From JBDTMC01 sp039934475 (lineage in GTDB: Bacteria > Acidobacteriota > Terriglobia > Bryobacterales > Bryobacteraceae): a DNA stretch of 17,339 nt. The position numbers were made by a program, and so were the translations under genes. The DNA lies in the NCBI GenBank assembly GCA_039934475.1, contig JBDTMC010000127.1, forward strand, positions 1 through 17,339. Direction: 5' to 3'. A model generated the notes under the pieces. That model did no database searches and was not told the origin of the DNA. It was given only the letters and a program-made list of their open reading frames with translations. Shown here in pieces: positions 7,414 to 14,066 of this stretch. Every line of letters begins with the position of its first letter. Within the stretch, counting starts at the first letter, position 1.

Positions 7414-8253
7414 TTGAGATTGCAATTTGCAATTTCACGGTTCGCTTGGCTGGCTGCGGTTCTGTTCGCCGTCACCTTGGCAAGCGCCGCCGAAGTACCC
7501 CAAGACCCAAAACAGCGCGGATCGGTGATCGGTGTCATCGACGGCGTTCCCATCCACGAGGGGGCCGTGAGGGTGGGCCCGGCCGCTCGGGAAGCCGAAG
7601 TGGAAGCGCTGCGACCGCGACAGGAATGCCTGATGCTGAACCGGCTCCTGTGGGACGCGGTTCGGGACAAAGAAGTAAAACGCCGAGGGCTGTTCATCTC
7701 GGACGAAGAGGCTGAAGCGGCTCGGCGCAAAGCCCTTGAATCGGTCGAGACTCGGGCCGCTTTCGAACGAAGCAGAAACATGATGATCGCCGAAATCGCA
7801 GCACTGGACGCTATCAACACGGGTACCGATCCGGAAGAGGCCTATCGACTGCACGTTGCGCAAAGCGGTATGAGCCATTCGGTATGGGAGTCCAACCTGG
7901 CACAAGCAGTGGATCCGAGCTATTTGCCGGGTTTGAAGACTGGCATCCAAACAATGACTCTCGACAGGATGGTGGGAGGCGTGGACCGTTATAAAGGGTC
8001 CAATGCGCTCCGGAAGCGCCTTGCCCGCATCATAGACGCGGAACTGGCCGCCGGCGATGCCAGGTTCGCCGCCGGGCTTGCCACCAACCCGCAAGGGCCA
8101 GGCAACCCGGATTACGACTACATGGACAACCGTCGCCTGGCTTGGTGGACCGAACGCACCAGGAAAATGGACGTAATCATCTACGACCAGCGACTGGCGA
8201 AGCAGTGCCCCATCTCGGATGGCCAGGTTCGCCTTGATGCTATCCCCAAGTGA
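7414..8253 (+). CDS. Secreted SurA-N-like protein, copy 1 of tandem pair
   Basis: About 279 residues from the TTG at 7414. The signal peptide is LRLQFAISRFAWLAAVLF followed by an ASA-A cleavage site near residue 25. The mature part opens with VIGVIDGVPIHEGAVRV (38-54), then RLLWDAVRDKEVKRRGLFIS and DEEAEAARR, the helical pattern of the SurA/parvulin-chaperone N-terminal domain. No parvulin isomerase domain follows. The protein ends with a conserved Trp pair (LAWW) and KQCPISDGQVRLDAI. The mature chain has only two cysteines, both kept in the paralogue, so a disulfide is possible. It is probably a periplasmic or secreted chaperone-like protein of unknown partner. A GTG at 7369 could also start the frame, but similarity to copy 2 begins only about 7 bases before the TTG, so I prefer the TTG. 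The gene is divergent from the aldehyde dehydrogenase. Confidence 0.65.
   Translation: MRLQFAISRFAWLAAVLFAVTLASAAEVPQDPKQRGSVIGVIDGVPIHEGAVRVGPAAREAEVEALRPRQECLMLNRLLWDAVRDKEVKRRGLFISDEEAEAARRKALESVETRAAFERSRNMMIAEIAALDAINTGTDPEEAYRLHVAQSGMSHSVWESNLAQAVDPSYLPGLKTGIQTMTLDRMVGGVDRYKGSNALRKRLARIIDAELAAGDARFAAGLATNPQGPGNPDYDYMDNRRLAWWTERTRKMDVIIYDQRLAKQCPISDGQVRLDAIPK
7419..7433. repeat. 15-bp inverted repeat at start of SurA-N-like copy 1
   Basis: ATTGCAA-T-TTGCAAT is a perfect 7-base inverted repeat with a one-base centre, placed from the second to the seventh codon of the proposed reading frame. The identical sequence sits at the same place in copy 2 (8431-8445). It could be an operator, an mRNA hairpin near the start codon, or part of a dispersed genomic repeat onto which the start was placed. 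Confidence 0.6.
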
Positions 8254-8425
8254 AACCAAGCACGGCGGCCCTATACCGTGGAGCGAAATAACCCGATGGC
8301 ATCCACAAAACTGCGCGGTAAAAATTCAAAGAAGCCCTCGAGTTCAAAGAAATCAGTTGTGGATCGACATTGACTTCGCAAACCAGCCTCGCCCGAGCCC
8401 GCCATCGCGAAGATGGGAGCTACAC
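8254..8425. other. 172-base gap between the tandem paralogues
   Basis: I see no gene or clear terminator here. TTCAAAGAA occurs twice, at 8325-8333 and 8343-8351, on an 18-base pitch. The hexamer TTGACT lies at about 8370-8375, but no good -10 box stands 16-18 bases after it. Shared sequence with copy 1 begins only at GCTACAC (8419-8425), just before the TTG start. GGGAG at 8415-8419 is a reasonable ribosome site for copy 2. Confidence 0.4.
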
Positions 8426-9292
8426 TTGAGATTGCAATTTGCAATTCCAAGATTCGCTTGGCCGGCTGCGGTTCTGTTCACCGTCACCTTGGCAAGCGCC
8501 GCCGAAGTACCCCAAGACCCAAGACAGCGCGGACCGGTGATCGGCGTCATCGACGGCGTTCCTATTTACGAAGGGGCAGTGCGGGTGGACGCGCCGACTT
8601 ATCGCAAAATGGCGACCGGCGAACCCTCTGAGGTGGAAGCTGCCCGCCGGCTATTGGAATGCACGAGGCTTAACGGTCTCCTCTGGAATGCCGCTCTTAA
8701 CAAAGAGATGAAGCATCGCAGGCTGGCGATCCCCGATAACGAGGCGCAAGCGGCGCGACATATCGATCTTGCCTCCGCCGAGACACGTGACACCGTGGAG
8801 GAGGCCAAGGTTCAGGCAACCACCCTCATCGCGGCCCTTGAAGCGGTCAAAGCAGGTGCGGATCCGGAAGCAGAGTACCGCCTGCATTTGGCATCGCACG
8901 GCTTCACCAGGCAAGGGTGGGACTCGGTGTTGGCGAAGGCAGCCGATCCGGCCTTTGTGCAAGGTCTCAAGGCTGGCGTGCAAAAGATCACCCCCGAAGC
9001 GGTGGTGGGAGGCATGGACCGCTACCAGAACTCACAGGTGCTGTGGAAGAAGCGACTTGTCCCGATGATGGACCAGGAGATCGCGGCCAGCGATCCCAAA
9101 TTCGCCGCGGCTCTGCCGTCACTTCAGCGGGATTCGATCCCCCAGGACGATTACCGCTACATCGAAACACGCCGTTTGGCGTGGTGGCACGAACGTTCCC
9201 GTCAATTGCACGTAATCATCTACGACCGACAACTGGCGAAGCAGTGTCCAATCTCGGATGGCCAAGTCCGCCTGGATGCCATCACGAAGTGA
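8426..9292 (+). CDS. Secreted SurA-N-like protein, copy 2 of tandem pair
   Basis: About 288 residues from a TTG at 8426, with GGGAG six bases upstream. The layout matches copy 1: signal peptide ending ASA-A, VIGVIDGVPIYEGAVRV, a SurA-N-like helical block, LAWW, and KQCPISDGQVRLDAITK at the end. It also has only two cysteines in the mature chain, at equivalent places (LLECTRL and KQCPI). It carries a short insertion relative to copy 1 after the first conserved block (about DAPTYRKMATGEPS). I count 6 differences from copy 1 in the first 54 residues and 4 in the last 27, while the middle differs at around half of positions. The frame stays open upstream to 8219, but that part overlaps copy 1 and has no counterpart in it, so it is excluded. 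Function unknown; a paired or cooperating chaperone role is inference. Confidence 0.65.
   Translation: MRLQFAIPRFAWPAAVLFTVTLASAAEVPQDPRQRGPVIGVIDGVPIYEGAVRVDAPTYRKMATGEPSEVEAARRLLECTRLNGLLWNAALNKEMKHRRLAIPDNEAQAARHIDLASAETRDTVEEAKVQATTLIAALEAVKAGADPEAEYRLHLASHGFTRQGWDSVLAKAADPAFVQGLKAGVQKITPEAVVGGMDRYQNSQVLWKKRLVPMMDQEIAASDPKFAAALPSLQRDSIPQDDYRYIETRRLAWWHERSRQLHVIIYDRQLAKQCPISDGQVRLDAITK
8431..8445. repeat. 15-bp inverted repeat at start of SurA-N-like copy 2
   Basis: This is the same ATTGCAA-T-TTGCAAT palindrome as at 7419-7433, in the same position relative to the TTG start. All 15 bases and the 12 bases before them (GCTACACTTGAG) are identical between the copies. Confidence 0.6.
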
Positions 9293-9311
9293 AACTCCGC
9301 ACGCTCCCGCC

Positions 9312-9320
9312 TGTTACAAT
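9312..9320 (+). promoter_or_regulatory. Extended -10 promoter before the Trm112-like gene
   Basis: TGTTACAAT fits the extended -10 form TGn-TANAAT, 21 bases before the ATG of the small zinc protein. A start of transcription near 9327 would leave a leader of about 15 bases containing AAGG. No convincing -35 box stands 17 bases upstream, which is usual for extended -10 promoters. It could drive the whole downstream gene chain. Confidence 0.5.
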
Positions 9321-9341
9321 TGGTATTCTAAAGGCCTCTTT

Positions 9342-9512
9342 ATGGCGATCAGCAAGGAACTACTGGACATCCTGGTTTGTCCACTCTGCCAGGCGAAACT
9401 CGACGTCATGCCCGGTGAGACCGGCCTCAAGTGCGTCCAGTGTAAACGCGTCTACCCGGTCCGCGATTCCATCCCTGTCATGATGGTGGACGAGGCCCGT
9501 ATCGAAGAGTAG
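9342..9512 (+). CDS. Trm112-family small zinc protein (UPF0434/YcaR-like)
   Basis: This 56-residue protein carries two CxxC knuckles (CPLC and CVQC) typical of the Trm112 zinc fold, with the family phrases LLDILVCPLC and YPVRDSIPVMM. In eukaryotes and archaea Trm112 activates methyltransferases; the role of the bacterial form is unsettled. The ATG at 9342 follows AAGG with good spacing; the frame is open further upstream to 9258 but that would read through the end of the SurA-N-like gene. It is 10 bases before the glycosyltransferase gene. In Escherichia coli the homologue ycaR lies beside msbA, lpxK and kdsB, so the lipopolysaccharide neighbourhood is conserved in spirit. Confidence 0.88.
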   Translation: MAISKELLDILVCPLCQAKLDVMPGETGLKCVQCKRVYPVRDSIPVMMVDEARIEE

Positions 9513-9522
9513 TCAAGCCCCG

Positions 9523-10434
9523 ATGAACACTGCCCTGGAGCGTTGCCCAAGCGGAGCAAGCGTTGTCATTCTTCGCTTGCGGTCGCTCGGAGACTGTGTT
9601 CTCACCACGCCCGCCATCCACCTGCTGAAGCAACATCGCCCCGACCTGCACCTCTCCGTGGTCGTCGAGCTTCGGTTCGCACCCGTTTTTGAGGGCAACC
9701 CGGACATCGAATCCATTCTGCCGCCGGAAGCGTTTGCCGTCACTCACGAACAGGCGCACCTTTGCCTGAACTTCCATGGCGGCACGCGCAGTATGGTTCT
9801 CACGGCGGCTTCACTGGCGCGCCTGCGAGCCGGCTTCGCGCACCATCGGTATTCGTGGCTCTACAACGTGGCGATTCCGCGCGCGCAACAGATTCTCGGC
9901 GTGGATCGCAAGGTGCATACCGCCGAACATCTCGCCTCCGCCATGTTTTATCTCGGCGTGCCGCAAGCAACCATCCCGCGTGCGCGGCTGTTTGCTCCCC
10001 CAGCGCAACCGTCACCTGCCTACGCCGTCCTGCACCCCTTTGCGGCCACACCGCAAAAGACATGGTCCGCCGCAGGCTTCCTCGAAACCGCTCGCCATCT
10101 GAAGAACGAGCATCGCCTGGAACCGGTTTTCATCGGCGGCGCGAGTGACGACTTCACGCCGTTCCGCGACTTCCGCTGCATTGCCGGTTCGCCACTGCGG
10201 GACATCATGTCGCTGCTCTCAGGCGCCACGCTTTTCCTGGGCAACGACAGCGGCCCGGCCCACATGGCCGCGGCCTTTGGTCTTCCCGTGGTGGTCCTCT
10301 TCTGCACGTCGGACCCGGTAGTCTGGGCGCCGTGGCAGACTGCCGCCGAAACCATCGTCGAACCGGAAGGCCTGTGCCGTGTACCGGCGCAGATGGTGAT
10401 CGCCGCGCTGGACCGCGTCCGGGTGCGCGCATGA
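9523..10434 (+). CDS. Family 9 glycosyltransferase (heptosyltransferase-like)
   Basis: This 303-residue enzyme has the GT9 two-Rossmann layout used by ADP-heptose:lipopolysaccharide heptosyltransferases. The N-terminal domain opens with VVILRLRSLGDCVLTTPAIHLL (14-35), in which the GD dipeptide is the conserved acceptor-side site. The donor-binding C-terminal domain has HPFAATPQKTWSAAGF (171-186) and the signature LGNDSGPAHMAAAFGLPVVVLF (239-260). It would act on the cytoplasmic face of the inner membrane, adding a sugar to lipid A core. Heptose as the donor sugar is a family-based guess. It is a little shorter than typical WaaC/WaaF proteins. The stop overlaps the MsbA start as ATGA, so the two are translationally coupled, which fits transfer followed by flipping. 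Confidence 0.88.
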   Translation: MNTALERCPSGASVVILRLRSLGDCVLTTPAIHLLKQHRPDLHLSVVVELRFAPVFEGNPDIESILPPEAFAVTHEQAHLCLNFHGGTRSMVLTAASLARLRAGFAHHRYSWLYNVAIPRAQQILGVDRKVHTAEHLASAMFYLGVPQATIPRARLFAPPAQPSPAYAVLHPFAATPQKTWSAAGFLETARHLKNEHRLEPVFIGGASDDFTPFRDFRCIAGSPLRDIMSLLSGATLFLGNDSGPAHMAAAFGLPVVVLFCTSDPVVWAPWQTAAETIVEPEGLCRVPAQMVIAALDRVRVRA

Positions 10435-12257
10435 AAGACCTTTTGCGGCTGCTGCGTTTTGTACGGCCCTATTGGCTGCCGCTGCTCGGTTCGGTATTCC
10501 TGATGGCGATCGCCGGAGCCTGCCATGCACTGATGGCCTTGCTGATCGCTCCGATCTTCGACCGCGTTCTCGATCCCAAATCCGCCGACGCCCCGTTCCT
10601 CCTCACGAAGATCCCGGTGATCAACCAGCCGCTCTACCTGCACCAATTGGTTCCTCCAGGCATCAGCAACGTCTGGACGATGGTCGCTTTCGGCATTCTC
10701 ACGGTGTTCCTGCTGAAAGGCCTGGCCGACTACTTGGGCAACTACCTGGTGAACTACGTGGGGCTTTCCACGGTCACCGATGTGCGCCAGGCAGCCTATG
10801 AGAAGGTCCTCCGGCAGGACGCGCTCTTCTTCGAAAACAACTCCACGGGCAAGCTGATGTCGTCGATCATGAACGACCTGGAGAAAATCCAGGTTGCCAC
10901 TTCGCACATCCTTGCCGATTTCCTGCGCCAGTTCTTTTCCGCCGCCGGCCTGCTCTTCGTGATCCTGCAAAAGGACTGGCGCCTGGCCGTGGTGAGCTGT
11001 ACCGTGCTGCCCTTTGTGCTTATCCCCACGGTGCGTATTGGGCGCCGTCTGCGCCGCAGCACGCGCGCCGCGCAGGACCACGCCGCCGATCTCACTGAGA
11101 TTTTGCAGGAGACTATCAGCGGTCACAGCGTGGTGAAGTCCTTTGGCGCGGAACCGCAGGAAGCGGCCCGCTTCGCCGCCGCGGGCCAACGGTTTCGCAA
11201 GGCCAATCTGAAGTACGTAGCCCAACAGGCGCTGGCCTCGCCGCTCATCGAATTCTTCGGCGCGGTTACCATCGTTGGCCTGCTCACCTACGCCCGTACG
11301 CAGATCAAGGCAGGGCAGATGACCACCGGTGAGTTCACCAGTTTCGTCATCGCGCTACTGATGCTCTACGAACCGGTGAAGCGCCTGACGGGGATCCACA
11401 ACATCTTCCAGCAGGCCATTGGCGCCTCCCAGCGCGTGTTCGAATATTTCAATCGCAAGGAGACGGTGACCGACATCCCCGGAGCGAAGCCGCTGGTGCA
11501 ATTCAAAGACGCCATCGAGTTCAAGGACGTGAGCTTTCGCTACCCGACGTCTCCGGAAGGCATGGTGATCGACCGTCTCTCGCTGCACGTCAACGCAGGC
11601 GAAGTGTGCGCGCTGGTGGGGCCCAGCGGCGCCGGGAAAACCACGTTCGCCAATCTGGTGCCGCGCTTTTACGACGTCACCTCAGGCTCAATCCTCATTG
11701 ACGGCGTGGACATCCGCCACCTTGCTTTGGCTACGCTGCGGGACAAGATCGGCATCGTCGCCCAGGACACGTTTCTGTTTAACGACACCGTAGGCAACAA
11801 CATTCTCTATGGACGCCGGGGCGCAACGCAGACGGAGCTACACGATGCGGCCCGCAACGCGCTGGCTGAAGAATTCATCATGAGACTGCCAGAGGGATAT
11901 GATACGGTGATCGGCGAGCGCGGCACCAAACTCAGCGGAGGCCAGCGGCAGCGAATCGCCATCGCGCGCGCCCTGCTGAAGAACGCACCCATCCTGATTC
12001 TCGATGAAGCCACCAGCCATCTTGATAGCGAGTCGGAAGTGCTGGTGCAGCACGCCCTCGCTAATCTGATGGCAGATCGAACCGTTATTGTGATCGCACA
12101 CCGTCTCTCCACCATTCGCCGCGCCGATAAGATCGTCGTGCTCGACCGCGGCGCTATTTCAGAAATCGGCACGCACGAAGAACTGGTCAGTGGCGGCGGC
12201 ATTTACCAGCGGCTCCACCAGCTCCAATACCTGCAGCCCGACGAGGTCACACAGTGA
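10431..12257 (+). CDS. msbA: MsbA-type lipid A/lipopolysaccharide flippase ABC transporter
   Basis: This 608-residue half-transporter has six membrane helices fused to an ABC ATPase and would flip lipid-linked core from the inner to the outer face of the inner membrane as a homodimer. ATPase motifs are complete: Walker A GPSGAGKTT (397-405), Q loop near Q445, signature LSGGQRQR (501-508), Walker B ILILDE (521-526) with the catalytic Glu, and switch His H557. The D loop reads SHLD rather than the usual SALD. The first outer loop, between helices 1 and 2 (about residues 47-80, Pro-rich), seems long for MsbA. The ATG at 10431 overlaps the glycosyltransferase stop. Multidrug exporters share this fold, so the lipid assignment leans on the neighbours. 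Confidence 0.88.
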   Translation: MKDLLRLLRFVRPYWLPLLGSVFLMAIAGACHALMALLIAPIFDRVLDPKSADAPFLLTKIPVINQPLYLHQLVPPGISNVWTMVAFGILTVFLLKGLADYLGNYLVNYVGLSTVTDVRQAAYEKVLRQDALFFENNSTGKLMSSIMNDLEKIQVATSHILADFLRQFFSAAGLLFVILQKDWRLAVVSCTVLPFVLIPTVRIGRRLRRSTRAAQDHAADLTEILQETISGHSVVKSFGAEPQEAARFAAAGQRFRKANLKYVAQQALASPLIEFFGAVTIVGLLTYARTQIKAGQMTTGEFTSFVIALLMLYEPVKRLTGIHNIFQQAIGASQRVFEYFNRKETVTDIPGAKPLVQFKDAIEFKDVSFRYPTSPEGMVIDRLSLHVNAGEVCALVGPSGAGKTTFANLVPRFYDVTSGSILIDGVDIRHLALATLRDKIGIVAQDTFLFNDTVGNNILYGRRGATQTELHDAARNALAEEFIMRLPEGYDTVIGERGTKLSGGQRQRIAIARALLKNAPILILDEATSHLDSESEVLVQHALANLMADRTVIVIAHRLSTIRRADKIVVLDRGAISEIGTHEELVSGGGIYQRLHQLQYLQPDEVTQ

Positions 12258-13156
12258 GCCGTGCTCCTATCCGCAGCATGACGGGCTTTGCCCGCGTGCG
12301 CCGAGTTACGCCCTATGGCGAGATCATTGTCAGCCTGAAGAGCGTCAACCATCGAGGTCTGGATCTGCATTTCCACCTCTCGCCGGATCTCGACGCGCAG
12401 GAGAACGCCATTCGCGCAATCATCAAGCGGAGTGTTCTGCGTGGTCACATCGATATCCGTTTGTCGATTCTGCGCACGCGGCAAGCCGGGGCCGCGGCAG
12501 TGAACACCGCGCTGCTGAACGCCTGGTTCCAAGCGTTCCACTTCGCCGCCGAAGAACTGAAAATCCACTCCAAGCCTGACGTAAACTCCGCGCTTCGCAT
12601 TCCCGGTATGTTTTCCGAGCCGATGGAATCCGATTTTGAAGCGGACTTTGAAAAGGAACTGCTGTCAGCCGCCGAAGAGGCAGTTGTTCTACTGAACGAT
12701 TTCCGGAAACGCGAAGGGGCCGAAATTTACACTGAACTCAGCGGCCACAACCAGCGGGTGCAGGAAGCCGCCGGGCGCATGGAAGACATTCGTGGCCGCG
12801 CCACCACCGTGCTGCAGGCGCGTCTGAATGAGCGGCTGGCCGACATGCTTCGCTCCGTCGCGATGGACCCGCAGCGGCTGGCGCAGGAAGCCGCCATCCT
12901 GGCGGACCGCAGCGATATCGGCGAAGAAATCGCCCGCCTCAAAATCCACGCCAACCAGCTTGGTGTCATTCTGGAGGAGGGCGGCGAAGTCGGGAAACGC
13001 CTCGATTTCCTGCTCCAGGAAATGAATCGCGAGGCAAACACGATCTTGTCCAAAACCAGCGGAATCGGCGAAGTCGGCCTGGGGATGACGGATCTTGCCT
13101 TGGCCGCCAAGTCGGCCATCGAAAAAATTCGGGAACAGGCTCTGAATCTTGAATAA
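12254..13156 (+). CDS. yicC: YicC/YloC-family endoribonuclease
   Basis: This 300-residue protein begins at a GTG that overlaps the msbA stop as GTGA. The N-terminal YicC domain opens with RSMTGFARV and SLKSVNHRGLDLHFHLS, which are family hallmarks. The C-terminal DUF1732 domain contains DRSDIGEEIARLKIHANQLG, EVGKRLDFLLQEMNREANTI and the closing IEKIREQALNLE. Proteins of this family are reported as RNA-binding endoribonucleases acting in small-RNA and mRNA turnover. The order yicC-gmk-rpoZ is widely conserved in bacteria, and the family sits beside gmk here with an 8-base overlap. Length and motifs are complete. Confidence 0.92.
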   Translation: MSRAPIRSMTGFARVRRVTPYGEIIVSLKSVNHRGLDLHFHLSPDLDAQENAIRAIIKRSVLRGHIDIRLSILRTRQAGAAAVNTALLNAWFQAFHFAAEELKIHSKPDVNSALRIPGMFSEPMESDFEADFEKELLSAAEEAVVLLNDFRKREGAEIYTELSGHNQRVQEAAGRMEDIRGRATTVLQARLNERLADMLRSVAMDPQRLAQEAAILADRSDIGEEIARLKIHANQLGVILEEGGEVGKRLDFLLQEMNREANTILSKTSGIGEVGLGMTDLALAAKSAIEKIREQALNLE

Positions 13157-13811
13157 CGGAAGCTCTTTATACCAGCCGCTTGTCTTCGTGATCTCGGCGC
13201 CGTCCGGATCCGGGAAATCAACGCTTGTCGGACGTCTTCTTGAAACAGTCCCCAACCTCGTCTTCTCGGTCTCCTACACGACGCGCGAAATACGCGGCCA
13301 TGAACAACCTGGAGTTGATTACAACTACATCAGTAGGGAAGATTTTGAGGGCCGGATTGCCCGCGACGAGTTTCTCGAGTCTGCAAGCGTCTTTGGCAAC
13401 TACTATGGCACCCATAGCGGTGTCTTGGAGGGTGCCGCCCGTGAAGGAAAAGATGTAGTGCTCGACATTGACGTCAAAGGTGCGAGACAATTAAGAGTCA
13501 AGCTCCCGGATGCGATCGGCATCTTCATTCTGGCCCCTTCCCGACATGAGCTGGAACAACGTCTTCGGGCACGATCGGAAGACTCGCAGCTGGTGATTGA
13601 CCGGCGGTTGCGGGAAGCGGCGGAAGAGATTCGGAATTACGACCGCTACGAATATGTAGTGGTTAACCGCGAGGTAGATGAGTCGGCGACGTTGCTGGCT
13701 GCTATCGTTTTGGCGGAAAGGGCTCGCCGGGTGCGTATGGATGCGCAAGTGAGACCCATTCTGGGCACGTTTGAAAACGTGACCATCGAGACTGAGAGAT
13801 CTGAGGTATAG
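13149..13811 (+). CDS. gmk: Guanylate kinase
   Basis: This enzyme of about 220 residues phosphorylates GMP to GDP using ATP. The P-loop is SAPSGSGKST (16-25). The GMP-binding part has VSYTTREIRGHEQPGVDYNYIS (41-62), with the SxTTR and Arg residues that grip the phosphate. The core strand VVLDIDVKGARQLR (103-116) and the lid helix near EQRLRARSED follow in order. The start is uncertain: a TTG at 13149, inside the end of yicC, gives a normal N-terminus, and no ATG stands between it and the P-loop. The only weak ribosome-site candidate is AGG at 13138-13140. Coupling to yicC translation could explain the weak site. Confidence 0.93.
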   Translation: MNNGSSLYQPLVFVISAPSGSGKSTLVGRLLETVPNLVFSVSYTTREIRGHEQPGVDYNYISREDFEGRIARDEFLESASVFGNYYGTHSGVLEGAAREGKDVVLDIDVKGARQLRVKLPDAIGIFILAPSRHELEQRLRARSEDSQLVIDRRLREAAEEIRNYDRYEYVVVNREVDESATLLAAIVLAERARRVRMDAQVRPILGTFENVTIETERSEV

Positions 13812-13813
13812 CA

Positions 13814-14059
13814 ATGCCTGAATTGAATTTGCGCACCAACGCAATGCACTCCATTCCGGACGACTACGAAGCGTCCACGTACCGCTTCATCATCGTCGCC
13901 GCCAAGCGCGCCCGGCAACTGCAGAACGGCGCGCGGTCTTTCCTTCCCACCACCTCCAAGAAGCCCACTGTTGCGGCAATGGAAGAAGTTCGCCGTGGAC
14001 TGGTGAAATATGAAGATCCGGGCCGCGCTCCGCAGGTAGTGTTGGAAGAGATCCTATAG
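13814..14059 (+). CDS. rpoZ: RNA polymerase omega subunit
   Basis: This 81-residue protein matches omega: STYRFIIVAAKRARQLQNGA is the core helix that wraps the beta-prime C-terminus, followed by KPTVAAMEEVRRGLVKYE. The usual N-terminal MARVT leader is replaced by a longer MPELNLRTNAMHSIPDDYE piece. It starts two bases after the gmk stop, with GAGG eight bases upstream. The gmk-rpoZ pairing is widely conserved. In some bacteria omega and guanylate kinase are both tied to the (p)ppGpp response; whether that holds here cannot be read from the sequence. Confidence 0.88.
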   Translation: MPELNLRTNAMHSIPDDYEASTYRFIIVAAKRARQLQNGARSFLPTTSKKPTVAAMEEVRRGLVKYEDPGRAPQVVLEEIL

Positions 14060-14066
14060 TTCATCC

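Noticed and set aside
7328..7438. Longer N-terminus for the aldehyde dehydrogenase
   Set aside because: GGGGAGG stands directly before the ATG at 7327 and the extra residues would overlap the divergent gene and exceed the usual family length.
8325..8351. Two TTCAAAGAA copies as the start of a repeat array
   Set aside because: Only two short copies occur on an 18-base pitch; there are no further units, so chance or a minor binding site is as likely.
8219..8425. Upstream in-frame extension of SurA-N-like copy 2
   Set aside because: It overlaps the end of copy 1 in another frame, has no counterpart in copy 1, and would bury the signal peptide about 70 residues inside the protein.
10020..11225. 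A 401-residue open frame on the minus strand
   Set aside because: It lies antisense to the end of the GT9 gene and the front of msbA, both of which have clear family motifs. Its predicted protein is Arg/Gln/His-rich with no recognisable domain, as expected from the reverse frame of GC-rich coding DNA.
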